From the NCBI RefSeq assembly GCF_037482285.1, contig NZ_JBBEYB010000002.1, forward strand, positions 248,001 through 312,000: a stretch of DNA of 64,000 nt, written 5' to 3'. The stretch is from Aquabacterium sp029268225. Lineage in GTDB: Bacteria; Pseudomonadota; Gammaproteobacteria; Burkholderiales; Burkholderiaceae_C. The notes beneath the pieces were generated by a model. The model ran no database searches, was not told the origin of the DNA, and worked only from the letters and a program-made list of their open reading frames with translations. Shown here piece after piece: positions 1-7,525 of the stretch. Position numbers and translations under genes: made by a program. How positions within the stretch are numbered: the stretch's first letter is position 1; each line of letters opens with the position of its first letter.

Positions 1-96
1 CATATCCGCTTCTGGAGCAGTGGCAACCCGGCCCTCCTGAGCCAGATCATGCAACGCTGGTTCCACCTGAAGACCGAAGCGCAGGCCCTGCCCTGA
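1..96 (+). CDS. C-terminal end of an unidentified protein (partial)
   Basis: An open frame enters from the left edge and ends with TGA at 94-96, giving the last 31 residues of a protein. The tail contains several aromatic residues (FW, W, F) and ends in QALP. I cannot assign a family from so little. It reads toward the tRNA cluster. The hairpin at 171-205 has its T-run on the minus strand, so it is not an obvious terminator for this gene. Confidence 0.5.
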   Translation, partial: HIRFWSSGNPALLSQIMQRWFHLKTEAQALP

Positions 97-170
97 ACCC
101 ACAGACTGTCGGCGCCATGCAGGGCATGGTCTGCACGTAAGGCGGCAGACTGCGACTCGTTGAAGCACAA

Positions 171-205
171 AATAAAAAGGGAGCCTGTGGTGACAGGCTC
201 CCTTT
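171..205 (-). terminator. Rho-independent terminator after tRNA-Gly copy 1
   Basis: A perfect 13-bp stem (176-188 with 193-205) has a 4-base loop. On the minus strand it is followed by TTTTTATTTT. It lies just downstream of the tRNA-Gly at 213-288. Confidence 0.85.
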
Positions 206-212
206 GGGGATA

Positions 213-288
213 TGGAGCGGGATAAGAGGCTCGAACTCTCGACCTATACCTTGGCAAGGTATCGCTCTACCAACTGAGCTAATCCCGC
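213..288 (-). tRNA. tRNA-Gly (anticodon GCC), copy 1
   Basis: The minus strand folds as a 76-nt tRNA starting GCGGGAT and ending in an encoded CCA. The anticodon loop gives GCC, which reads glycine codons GGC/GGU. The mature sequence is identical to the copies at 761-836 and 970-1045. This copy has its own promoter (364-393) and terminator (171-205). Confidence 0.96.
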
Positions 289-328
289 ATGTGCTGCGAC
301 AAACGCAACGCTCGCTTGACTTGAGTCT

Positions 329-351
329 TGATCAATCTGGTTCATTGATCA
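329..351 (-). repeat. Paired TGATCA motif in the tRNA-Gly copy 1 leader
   Basis: Two TGATCA palindromes at 329-334 and 346-351 are separated by 11 bases. They lie between the promoter and the mature tRNA, and can pair as a hairpin in the precursor RNA. The same pair with the same 11-base spacing occurs in the other tRNA-Gly unit (1131-1153). Confidence 0.55.
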
Positions 352-363
352 GCGAAGAATTAA

Positions 364-393
364 ATTATGCCAGCATTTTGCTTCGCTTCGCAA
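364..393 (-). promoter_or_regulatory. Sigma-70 promoter of tRNA-Gly copy 1
   Basis: On the minus strand TTGCGA (388-393) and CATAAT (364-369) are 18 bases apart. They are followed by TTAATTCTTCGC, which closely matches the same position in the second tRNA-Gly unit. Similar sequence (TTAATTCTT) follows the tRNA-Pro promoter. Confidence 0.6.
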
Positions 394-456
394 GAGTGTT
401 GCGTACTTTCATCACACACGTCACAGGCACGCGCCCACCTTACACTTGCCGCCACA

Positions 457-545
457 GCCCTGGTGGTGAAATCGGTAGACACAGCGGACTTAAAATCCGC
501 CGACGCCAAAACGTCGTGCCCGTTCGAGTCGGGTCCGGGGCACCA
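457..545 (+). tRNA. tRNA-Leu (anticodon UAA)
   Basis: An 89-nt class II tRNA on the plus strand with a long variable arm, anticodon UAA and an encoded CCA. It lies on the opposite strand between two tRNA-Gly units. A weak -10-like TACACT lies at 441-446, but I see no convincing -35 and no clear terminator. Confidence 0.96.
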
Positions 546-720
546 AGCTTGCGATCCTCCGTCAGCGGAACAGCCGAGCACAGCATGACCTGGGAAGGTC
601 AGCGCCATTCATCACATGCCATCATTTTCGGGTTGCGCCAGGCTGCGCCACCAAGGTTTGCACATGCCCGTTTAATGCCAACCTTCGCCGCAACCACGCC
701 CGATCGCGCACCAAACGCCC

Positions 721-756
721 AAGCAAAAAGGGAGTCCACTTTCATGGACTCCCTTT
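721..756 (-). terminator. Rho-independent terminator after the Gly-Cys-Gly tRNA unit
   Basis: A perfect 12-bp stem (727-738 with 745-756) is followed on the minus strand by a T-run (725-729). Its outer stem resembles the terminator of tRNA-Gly copy 1, consistent with duplication of the unit. Confidence 0.85.
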
Positions 757-760
757 GCAT

Positions 761-836
761 TGGAGCGGGATAAGAGGCTCGAACTCTCGACCTATACCTT
801 GGCAAGGTATCGCTCTACCAACTGAGCTAATCCCGC
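761..836 (-). tRNA. tRNA-Gly (anticodon GCC), copy 2
   Basis: 76 nt including CCA, anticodon GCC, identical to copies 1 and 3. It is the last member of the Gly-Cys-Gly unit transcribed from the promoter at 1166-1195. Confidence 0.96.
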
Positions 837-881
837 ATGTTCACTGTGCTGCATCCAGGCCCGGGAGCCTGAAAGCTTGAC

Positions 882-955
882 TGGAGGCGCGGTCCGGAGT
901 CGAACCGGACTAACCGGATTTGCAATCCGGGGCATAACCGCTTTGCTACCGCGCC
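882..955 (-). tRNA. tRNA-Cys (anticodon GCA)
   Basis: 74 nt including CCA. It starts GGCGCGG and has anticodon GCA. It lies between tRNA-Gly copies 2 and 3 on the same strand, so the three are probably one precursor. Confidence 0.96.
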
Positions 956-969
956 AACATCTTTAAATT

Positions 970-1045
970 TGGAGCGGGATAAGAGGCTCGAACTCTCGAC
1001 CTATACCTTGGCAAGGTATCGCTCTACCAACTGAGCTAATCCCGC
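970..1045 (-). tRNA. tRNA-Gly (anticodon GCC), copy 3
   Basis: 76 nt including CCA, anticodon GCC. It is the first gene of the Gly-Cys-Gly unit, about 120 nt downstream of the promoter at 1166-1195. Confidence 0.96.
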
Positions 1046-1130
1046 ATGTTGCGCGCTATCAGGACGCATCCTTCAGCTTGCAGCCTTCGCTTTAACAGAT
1101 GCTCTAACGTTGCCGTTTGCTTTGCTGCTT

Positions 1131-1153
1131 TGATCACGTTTGGCGCGTGATCA
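1131..1153 (-). repeat. Paired TGATCA motif in the Gly-Cys-Gly tRNA leader
   Basis: TGATCA occurs at 1131-1136 and 1148-1153 with 11 bases between, the same arrangement as at 329-351. Here the pairing extends to 8 bp (TGATCACG with CGTGATCA), giving a leader hairpin just after the promoter. Confidence 0.55.
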
Positions 1154-1165
1154 GCGAAGAACTGA

Positions 1166-1195
1166 ACTATAGCGCGTTTTTGCCCTTTTGGTCAA
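1166..1195 (-). promoter_or_regulatory. Sigma-70 promoter of the Gly-Cys-Gly tRNA unit
   Basis: On the minus strand TTGACC (1190-1195) and TATAGT (1166-1171) are 18 bases apart. The promoter starts 17 bases beyond the lon stop codon, so tRNA transcription begins right behind lon. Confidence 0.7.
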
Positions 1196-1211
1196 CAACC
1201 CCAAAACTTTT

Positions 1212-3641
1212 TCAATGTTTCAACAGATCGTTGCTGGAAGGCGACGCGGGAGCAGCGCCTGCCGCTTCCGGCTTGGCATCGACCTTGGCATCATCTTCCG
1301 GCAAAGGCTCAGGCTGACGCACAAGCGCCACTTCCAGCACCTTATCGATCCACTTGACCGGCACAATCTCGATCTGGCTCTTGACGTTCTCGGGAATGTC
1401 GGCGAGGTCCTTGACGTTTTCCTCCGGGATCAGCACCGTCTTGATGCCACCACGGTGGGCCGCCAACAACTTCTCCTTCAAGCCACCGATGGCCGTGACC
1501 TCACCGCGCAGGGTGATCTCACCCGTCATGGCGACGTCGGCACGCACCGGGATACCCGTCAGGGCCGATACGAAGGCCGTCGTCATGGCCGCCCCCGCGC
1601 TGGGGCCGTCCTTGGGTGTTGCACCATCGGGCACGTGGATGTGGATGTCGCGCTTCTCGAACAGCTCGTCCTTGATGCCCAGACGGGCGGCGCGTGAACG
1701 CACCACCGAGCGAGCCGCCTCGACCGACTCCTTCATCACATCCCCCAGTTGACCGGTACGGATGATGTTGCCCTTGCCGGGCATGATGGCGGCTTCGATC
1801 GTCAGCAGGTCACCGCCCACCTCGGTCCAGGCCAGGCCCACAACCTGACCAACCTGATCTTCCTTGGTCGCTTCGCCGTAGCTGAACTTGCGCACGCCCA
1901 GGAAGTCGTTCAGATTCGCGTCGGTCACCACGACCTTGTCGGTGTACTGCTTGAGTGCAAAGCCCTTGACCACCTTGCGACAGATCTTGGAGACCTCGCG
2001 CTCCAGCGAACGCACACCAGCTTCACGGGTGTAATAGCGGATGATGCCGCGGATGGCACTTTCGGCGACTTCCAACTCACCGTCCTTCACACCGTTGTTC
2101 TTGATCTGCTTGGGAAGCAGATAAGTCTGGACGATGTGGACTTTCTCGTCTTCGGTGTAACCCGCCAGGCGGATCACTTCCATCCGGTCCAGCAGCGCCG
2201 GGGGGATGTTGAGGGAGTTCGAAGTGGCAACGAACATCACATCGGAGAGATCGAAATCAACCTCGATGTAGTGGTCACCGAAGGTGTGGTTCTGTTCAGG
2301 GTCCAGCACCTCCAGCAGCGCCGACGACGGATCGCCACGGAAGTCCATGCCCAGCTTGTCGATTTCGTCGAGCAAGAACAGCGGGTTGCGCACCCCGACC
2401 TTGCTCAGGCTCTGCAGAACCTTGCCTGGCATGGAGCCGATATAGGTGCGGCGGTGTCCGCGGATTTCGGCCTCGTCACGCACGCCACCCAGGGCCATGC
2501 GCACGAACTTGCGGCCGGTCGCGCGAGCGATCGACTGCCCCAGCGAGGTCTTGCCAACACCCGGAGGGCCGACCAGGCACAAGATGGGTGCCTTGACCTT
2601 GTCCACGCGCTGTTGCACAGCAAGATATTCCAGAATGCGTTCCTTGACCTTGTCGAGGCCATAGTGCTCTTCGTTGAGCACGTGCTCCGCATTGGTCAGG
2701 TCGTGCTTGACCTTGGACTTCTTGCTCCAGGGCAGATTGACCAGGGTTTCGATGTAGTTGCGCACCACGGTGGCTTCAGCCGACATGGGTGACATCAGAC
2801 GCAGCTTCTTGAGCTCGGCATCGGCCTTCTTGCGCGCCTCCTTGGGCATGCGGGCCGACTCGACCTTCTTGGCCAGCTCCTCAATGTCTGCGCCCTCTTC
2901 GCCCTCACCCAGCTCCTTCTGGATGGCCTTGACCTGCTCGTTCAGGTAGTACTCCCGCTGCGATTTCTCCATCTGGCGCTTGACGCGGCCACGGATGCGC
3001 TTTTCGACCTGCAGGATGTCGACTTCGTGTTCGAGCTGCTCGAGCAGCTTCTCCAGGCGTTGGGAGACCGAGAACAGATCCAGAACCGACTGCTTGGCTT
3101 CGAGCTTGAGCGGCAGATGGGCGGCGATGGTGTCGGCCAGGCGACCGGCGTCATCGATACCGGAGATCGAGGTGAGAATCTCGGGCGGGATCTTCTTGTT
3201 GAGCTTGACGTACTGGTCAAACTGCTGCGTGACCGCACGGCGCAGGGCCTCCACCTCCGGGGTCACATCCCCCTCGGGCTGGATGGGCACCACTTCGGCC
3301 ATGAAGAACTCACCGCTGTCGTCGATCGACGAGGTGTTGGCGCGCTGAACGCCTTCGACGAGCACCTTCACTGTGCCGTCAGGCAGTTTCAGCAACTGCA
3401 GGATGCTGGACACGCAGCCGATGTCGAACATGTCGTCCGACTTCGGCTCGTCCTTGCCGGCGGCTTTCTGGGCCACCAGCATGATCTGACGGCCAGCTTC
3501 CATCGCGGCTTCGAGAGCCTTGATGGACTTGGGGCGCCCCACGAACAGCGGGATCACCATGTGCGGGAAGACCACGACATCGCGCAGCGGCAGCAGCGGC
3601 AGCGTGATTGGGTCGGAGGGAAGAATGGGGTGTCCAGACAT
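1212..3641 (-). CDS. lon: ATP-dependent protease La (Lon)
   Basis: Lon is a cytoplasmic hexameric AAA+ serine protease that degrades damaged and regulatory proteins. The 809-residue product has the N-terminal substrate-binding domain, a coiled-coil region, Walker A GPPGVGKTS near residue 360, Walker B FLLDEIDK, and the catalytic serine in KDGPSAGAA near residue 680. I chose the ATG at 3641 (MSGHPILPSD) because it matches the usual Lon start; a frame extending to 3686 adds 15 atypical residues. The gene follows clpX on the same strand, separated by a terminator, and has a heat-shock-like promoter of its own. The C-terminal tail is Ala/Pro rich and probably unstructured. Confidence 0.98.
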   Translation of the reverse strand: MSGHPILPSDPITLPLLPLRDVVVFPHMVIPLFVGRPKSIKALEAAMEAGRQIMLVAQKAAGKDEPKSDDMFDIGCVSSILQLLKLPDGTVKVLVEGVQRANTSSIDDSGEFFMAEVVPIQPEGDVTPEVEALRRAVTQQFDQYVKLNKKIPPEILTSISGIDDAGRLADTIAAHLPLKLEAKQSVLDLFSVSQRLEKLLEQLEHEVDILQVEKRIRGRVKRQMEKSQREYYLNEQVKAIQKELGEGEEGADIEELAKKVESARMPKEARKKADAELKKLRLMSPMSAEATVVRNYIETLVNLPWSKKSKVKHDLTNAEHVLNEEHYGLDKVKERILEYLAVQQRVDKVKAPILCLVGPPGVGKTSLGQSIARATGRKFVRMALGGVRDEAEIRGHRRTYIGSMPGKVLQSLSKVGVRNPLFLLDEIDKLGMDFRGDPSSALLEVLDPEQNHTFGDHYIEVDFDLSDVMFVATSNSLNIPPALLDRMEVIRLAGYTEDEKVHIVQTYLLPKQIKNNGVKDGELEVAESAIRGIIRYYTREAGVRSLEREVSKICRKVVKGFALKQYTDKVVVTDANLNDFLGVRKFSYGEATKEDQVGQVVGLAWTEVGGDLLTIEAAIMPGKGNIIRTGQLGDVMKESVEAARSVVRSRAARLGIKDELFEKRDIHIHVPDGATPKDGPSAGAAMTTAFVSALTGIPVRADVAMTGEITLRGEVTAIGGLKEKLLAAHRGGIKTVLIPEENVKDLADIPENVKSQIEIVPVKWIDKVLEVALVRQPEPLPEDDAKVDAKPEAAGAAPASPSSNDLLKH

Positions 3642-3666
3642 ATAGGGCTCACTTTCTCTGATGCCC

Positions 3667-3694
3667 ACTTGGGGCCTCATCGACAAAACACAAG
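3667..3694 (-). promoter_or_regulatory. Candidate sigma-32 (heat-shock) promoter of lon
   Basis: On the minus strand CTTGTGT (3688-3694) and CCCCAAGT (3667-3674) are 13 bases apart. This resembles the sigma-32 pattern CTTGAA-N13-17-CCCCAT. It ends about 25 bases before the lon start. Its -35 element overlaps the T-rich tail of the clpX terminator. Inference from consensus only. Confidence 0.45.
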
Positions 3695-3735
3695 GGCACC
3701 GCGAAAACCAGTTTCACAGGTTTTCAGCGGTGCCC
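3694..3735 (-). terminator. Terminator between clpX and lon
   Basis: A long stem pairs 3694-3709 with 3719-3735 (GGGCACCGC and GGTTTTC-type arms, with a small bulge). On the minus strand it is followed by the T-rich TTGTGTTTTG. It lies 21 bases beyond the clpX stop codon. Confidence 0.7.
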
Positions 3736-3756
3736 CACAGAGCGCGTCAAGCACGC

Positions 3757-5034
3757 TCAGGCACTGGCCTTGGCCTGTTCCCGGTACACCAACAAAGGCT
3801 TGGCGTTCTCTTCGATCGTCGATTCGTCCAGAACCACCTTTTGCACGCCTTCCTGGGCGGGCAACTCGAACATCGTGTCCAGCAGCGACTCTTCCAGGAT
3901 GGAGCGCAAACCACGCGCGCCAGTCTTGCGCGCCAAGGCCTTGCGGGCGATGGCATGCAAGGCCGCCGGACGAATTTCCAGCTCGACCCCGTCCATGCTC
4001 AGCAACTGCTGGTACTGCTTGACCAGCGCGTTCTTGGGCTCGGTCAGGATCTGGATCATGGCGTCTTCGGTGAGCTCACCCAGGGTGGCCACGACCGGCA
4101 TCCGGCCGATCAGCTCGGGGATGATGCCGAACTTGATCAGGTCCTCGGGCTCGACCTCGCGGAAGAGTTCAGCAGCCTTGCGCTCGTCCTTGCTCTGCAC
4201 TTCGGCGCCGAAGCCGATGCCGGACTTGACCGACCGGCTCTGGATGATCTTTTCCAGACCGTCGAAGGCGCCGCCGCAGATGAACAGGATGTTGGTCGTG
4301 TCGATCTGCAGGAAGTCCTGGTTCGGGTGCTTGCGGCCACCTTGAGGCGGCACGGAGGCCATGGTGCCTTCGATCAGCTTCAGCAGGGCCTGCTGCACGC
4401 CCTCCCCCGACACGTCGCGCGTGATGGACGGGTTGTCGGACTTGCGCGAAATCTTGTCGATTTCATCGATGTAGACGATGCCGCGCTGGGCCTTTTCCAC
4501 ATCGTAGTTGCAGTTCTGCAGCAGCTTCTGAATGATGTTTTCGACGTCCTCGCCCACGTAACCGGCTTCGGTCAGGGTGGTGGCGTCGGCGATCACGAAA
4601 GGCACGTTCAGCAGGCGGGCCAGGGTCTGGGCGAGCAAGGTCTTGCCGGAGCCCGTCGGGCCGATCAGCAGGATGTTGCTCTTGGCCAGCTCGACGTCGG
4701 CTTTTTTGCCTTCGCCGTGTCCCATGTGCTTGAGGCGCTTGTAGTGGTTGTACACCGCCACCGACAAGGTGCGCTTGGCACGGTCCTGACCGATCACGTA
4801 CTGATCGAGGCTGGACTTGATCTCGGAAGGCACCGGCAGGTCGCTTTTGGCCGGACGAGCCTGTTCGGCCTCGGCGGCCACTTCATCACGGATGATGTCG
4901 TTGCACAGCTCGATGCACTCGTCGCAGATGAAGACCGACGGGCCGGCGATGAGCTTTTTGACCTCGTGCTGGCTCTTTCCGCAGAAGGAGCAGTACAAGA
5001 TTTTGTCGCTGGAAGAGCCTTTTTTATCGGGCAT
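3757..5034 (-). CDS. clpX: ATP-dependent Clp protease ATP-binding subunit ClpX
   Basis: ClpX is the AAA+ unfoldase that feeds substrates into the ClpP chamber. The product is 425 residues, normal length. The N-terminal zinc-binding domain has CSFC and CDEC cysteine pairs (residues about 15-40). Walker A is GPTGSGKT, the pore loop is GYVG, and the Walker B region reads IVYIDEIDK. The gene lies 77 bases downstream of clpP on the same strand, so the two are probably co-expressed. The ATG at 5034 begins MPDKKGSSSDK, a typical ClpX start. Confidence 0.98.
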   Translation of the reverse strand: MPDKKGSSSDKILYCSFCGKSQHEVKKLIAGPSVFICDECIELCNDIIRDEVAAEAEQARPAKSDLPVPSEIKSSLDQYVIGQDRAKRTLSVAVYNHYKRLKHMGHGEGKKADVELAKSNILLIGPTGSGKTLLAQTLARLLNVPFVIADATTLTEAGYVGEDVENIIQKLLQNCNYDVEKAQRGIVYIDEIDKISRKSDNPSITRDVSGEGVQQALLKLIEGTMASVPPQGGRKHPNQDFLQIDTTNILFICGGAFDGLEKIIQSRSVKSGIGFGAEVQSKDERKAAELFREVEPEDLIKFGIIPELIGRMPVVATLGELTEDAMIQILTEPKNALVKQYQQLLSMDGVELEIRPAALHAIARKALARKTGARGLRSILEESLLDTMFELPAQEGVQKVVLDESTIEENAKPLLVYREQAKASA

Positions 5035-5111
5035 GTTGCGGGCCTGTCAAAGTGGAGGCAAGGTGAGTTCGACGCATGATAAGACAATTGGCTGGCGAGC
5101 CAGCCCAGGCC

Positions 5112-5720
5112 TCAACCGCGCTTGTCGATCACCTTGTCGATGAGTCCGTAGGTGGCGGCCTCTTCGGCCGACATGTAGTAATCGCGCTCGGTGTCATTCT
5201 GGATCTTGTCCAGAGGCTGGCCCGAACGCTCTGCCAGGATCTTGTTGAGTTGCTCGCGGGTTTTCAGGATTTCGCGGGCGTGGATCTCGATGTCCGTGGC
5301 CTGACCTTGTGCACCGCCCAGGGGCTGGTGGATCATGATCTTGGAGTTGGGCAGCGCGAAACGCTTGCCCTTTTCACCCGCGGCCAGCAGGAAGGCGCCC
5401 ATGGAGGCGGCCATGCCCATGCACAAGGTCGACACGTTCGGCTTGATGAAGTTCATCGTGTCGAAGATGGACATGCCAGCACTGACGCTGCCACCGGGCG
5501 AGTTGATGTACAGCGAGATGTCCTTGTCGGGGTTTTCGCTTTCGAGGAACAGCAACTGGGCCACGACGAGGTTGGCCGTCTGGTCGTTGACGGGACCGAC
5601 CAGAAAGATCACGCGCTCGCGCAGCAGGCGGCTGTAGATGTCGTAGGCGCGCTCACCACGGCCCGATTGCTCAATGACCATGGGCACCATGCCCAGGTTT
5701 TGAATGTCCAGTGCGCTCAT
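5112..5720 (-). CDS. clpP: ATP-dependent Clp protease proteolytic subunit ClpP
   Basis: ClpP is the serine peptidase that forms the double-ring chamber of ClpXP. The product is 202 residues. The catalytic triad is visible: Ser in MAASMGAFLL (about residue 105), His in KIMIHQPLGG (about 129) and Asp in ERDYYMSAEEA. An AAGGAAG ribosome site precedes the ATG at 5720, beside a GTGCCGGCAC palindrome. It sits between tig and clpX, a standard order. Confidence 0.98.
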   Translation of the reverse strand: MSALDIQNLGMVPMVIEQSGRGERAYDIYSRLLRERVIFLVGPVNDQTANLVVAQLLFLESENPDKDISLYINSPGGSVSAGMSIFDTMNFIKPNVSTLCMGMAASMGAFLLAAGEKGKRFALPNSKIMIHQPLGGAQGQATDIEIHAREILKTREQLNKILAERSGQPLDKIQNDTERDYYMSAEEAATYGLIDKVIDKRG

Positions 5721-5888
5721 GTGCTTCCTTCAGTGCCGGCACCCCGTTGACGGGACGCCGCAGATGTGTATGTCGATTGATTATGACGTGCAAAAAAGCC
5801 GACTCGCGGGGGAGGAATCCCGTCGTCAGCGCGAATCGATTTTCCGTTGTTTGCACGCACAGTCAGGCGCAGGCTCTGGAAAGCCCCT

Positions 5889-5927
5889 CAAAACAAAAGC
5901 ACCTGCTCCCGTGAAGGAGGCAGGTGC
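5889..5927 (-). terminator. Rho-independent terminator after tig
   Basis: On the minus strand a strong GC stem (GCACCTGCC with GGGAGCAGGTGC, one bulge) ends in TTTTGTTTT. It separates tig from clpP, so clpP probably has its own promoter in 5721-5880, although I could not identify a clear one. Confidence 0.85.
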
Positions 5928-5983
5928 CTTGCCTGCCTTGCGCCACCTGAAAAAGGCGACGCCAAGGCGGGGTGTGCGGCGGA

Positions 5984-7300
5984 TCAGCCTTGTTGGCCCA
6001 TCAGCTCTTCGAACGACAGGGCCTTGTCGGTGACCTTGGCCTTGGACAGGATGAAGTCGGCGACGTTGCTTTCGATCACAACGGCTTCGACCTCGGCCAT
6101 GCGCTGGCGGTCGCTCATGTACCAGGCGACGACCTGAGCAGGCTGCTCGTAGCTTTGTGCCAGCTCTTCGATGTGGGCTTGCAGTTGCTCGGGCTTGGCT
6201 TGCAGGTTGTTGGCCTTGACCAGTTCGGCCACGGCCAGACCCAGGCGCACGCGACGTTCAGCCTGAGGCTTGAACATTTCGGCGGGGATCGGGGCCTTGT
6301 CGGCGTCCTTGATGCCACGGGCCTTCAGGTCGGCGCGGGCGCCTTCCAGCAGACGATCGGTTTCGGCATCGACCAGCGACTTGGGCAGGTCGAACTCGAC
6401 GGCACCCAGCAGGGCTTCCATGGCGGCAGCCTTGTTGCGGGCGGCCACGCGGAACTTCACTTCGCGTTCCAGGTTGCGCTTGATGTCGGCGCGCAGGGCA
6501 TCGACGGAGCCGTCGGCCAGACCCAGGCTCTTGATGAAATCTTCGTTCAGTTCGGGCAGTTGCTGGGCTTCGACCTTCTTGACGGTGACCAGGAAGTCGG
6601 CTTCCTTGCCAGCGACGTCCTTGCCGTGGTAGTCCTCAGGGAAGGCCAGCGGGAAGGTCTTGGAGTCGCCAGCCTTCATGCCGCGCACGGCCTTTTCGAA
6701 CGCTTCGAGCATCTGGCCTTCGCCGACCAGGAACTGGAAGCCTTCGGCCTTGCCGCCTTCAAACGGCACGCCGTCGATCTTGCCTTCGAAGTCGATGGTC
6801 ACGCGGTCGCCGTCGGCAGCGCCTTCGGTGGCGGGACGCTGGGCGAAGGTGCGGCGTTGCTTGCGCAGGATTTCAACGGTGCGGTCGATGGCAGCGTCGT
6901 TCACTTCAGCGGTGGCGCGCTCGACTTCGGCGGCGCTCAGGTCACCGATGGTGACTTCCGGGTAGACCTCGAAAGTGGCATCGAACTGCAGCTGGCCTTC
7001 AACGGGGCCGCCTTCTTTTTCAGAGATGCTGGGCTGACCGGCCACGCGCAGACCGGCCTCTTGAGCGGCCTTGGCGAAAGCGGCGCCGAGTTGGTCATTG
7101 ACCACTTCGTACTGCACGGAGTAACCGTAGCGCTGGGCCACCACGTTCATCGGCACCTTGCCGGGACGGAAGCCGTCGGCCTTGGCGGTGCGGGCCAGCT
7201 TCTTCAGGCGGGCGTCGACTTCGTTCTTGAGGGCGTCGGCTGCCAGCGACAGCGTGATGCGGCGCTCCAGCTTGTCGAGGGTCTCCACGGTGATAGCCAT
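5984..7300 (-). CDS. tig: Trigger factor (ribosome-associated chaperone)
   Basis: Trigger factor binds ribosomal protein uL23 at the exit tunnel and shields nascent chains; it also has peptidyl-prolyl isomerase activity. The 438-residue product shows the N-terminal ribosome-binding signature (GFRPGKVPMNVV, near residue 44), a central FKBP-like domain with DRVTIDFEGKIDGVPFEGG, and a helical C-terminal substrate-binding region. The ATG at 7300 gives the normal family start MAITVETLDKLERR. It lies directly downstream of a tRNA-Leu and upstream of clpP-clpX-lon. Confidence 0.98.
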   Translation of the reverse strand: MAITVETLDKLERRITLSLAADALKNEVDARLKKLARTAKADGFRPGKVPMNVVAQRYGYSVQYEVVNDQLGAAFAKAAQEAGLRVAGQPSISEKEGGPVEGQLQFDATFEVYPEVTIGDLSAAEVERATAEVNDAAIDRTVEILRKQRRTFAQRPATEGAADGDRVTIDFEGKIDGVPFEGGKAEGFQFLVGEGQMLEAFEKAVRGMKAGDSKTFPLAFPEDYHGKDVAGKEADFLVTVKKVEAQQLPELNEDFIKSLGLADGSVDALRADIKRNLEREVKFRVAARNKAAAMEALLGAVEFDLPKSLVDAETDRLLEGARADLKARGIKDADKAPIPAEMFKPQAERRVRLGLAVAELVKANNLQAKPEQLQAHIEELAQSYEQPAQVVAWYMSDRQRMAEVEAVVIESNVADFILSKAKVTDKALSFEELMGQQG

Positions 7301-7338
7301 GTTGTGAACTCTCAGTATGAGTAAGGAATGAATGTGTC

Positions 7339-7425
7339 TGGTGCGCGGGGGGGGACTCGAACCCCCACACCATTGCTGGCGTCAGGACCTAAACCTGGTG
7401 CGTCTACCAATTTCGCCACCCGCGC
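7339..7425 (-). tRNA. tRNA-Leu (anticodon UAG)
   Basis: An 87-nt class II tRNA on the minus strand starting GCGCGGG, with anticodon UAG and an encoded CCA. It is 38 bases upstream of tig. A -10-like TAGAAT lies at 7491-7496, but no strong -35 is evident. Confidence 0.96.
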
Positions 7426-7438
7426 TTAGACTTTGAAA

Positions 7439-7467
7439 AGTTTGGCTACCGGGTTGGCGGCCAAACT
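7439..7467 (-). repeat. Inverted repeat between the RND operon and tRNA-Leu(UAG)
   Basis: AGTTTGGC (7439-7446) pairs with GCCAAACT (7460-7467) around a 13-base loop, followed on the minus strand by TTTTC. It could end transcription from the efflux operon, whose stop codon is at 7526. It could also be a leader hairpin of the tRNA, which begins 14 bases downstream. Confidence 0.45.
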
Positions 7468-7525
7468 GGCTGAATTGGTCTGAACCGCAGATTCTAACGC
7501 GGCTCAGACCCTGTTTGAGACACGC

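Noticed and set aside
171..1200. Integrated element at the tRNA cluster
   Set aside because: Repeated tRNA-Gly could serve as attachment sites, but there is no integrase, no imperfect tRNA 3' copy and no foreign cargo. Duplication explains the repeats.
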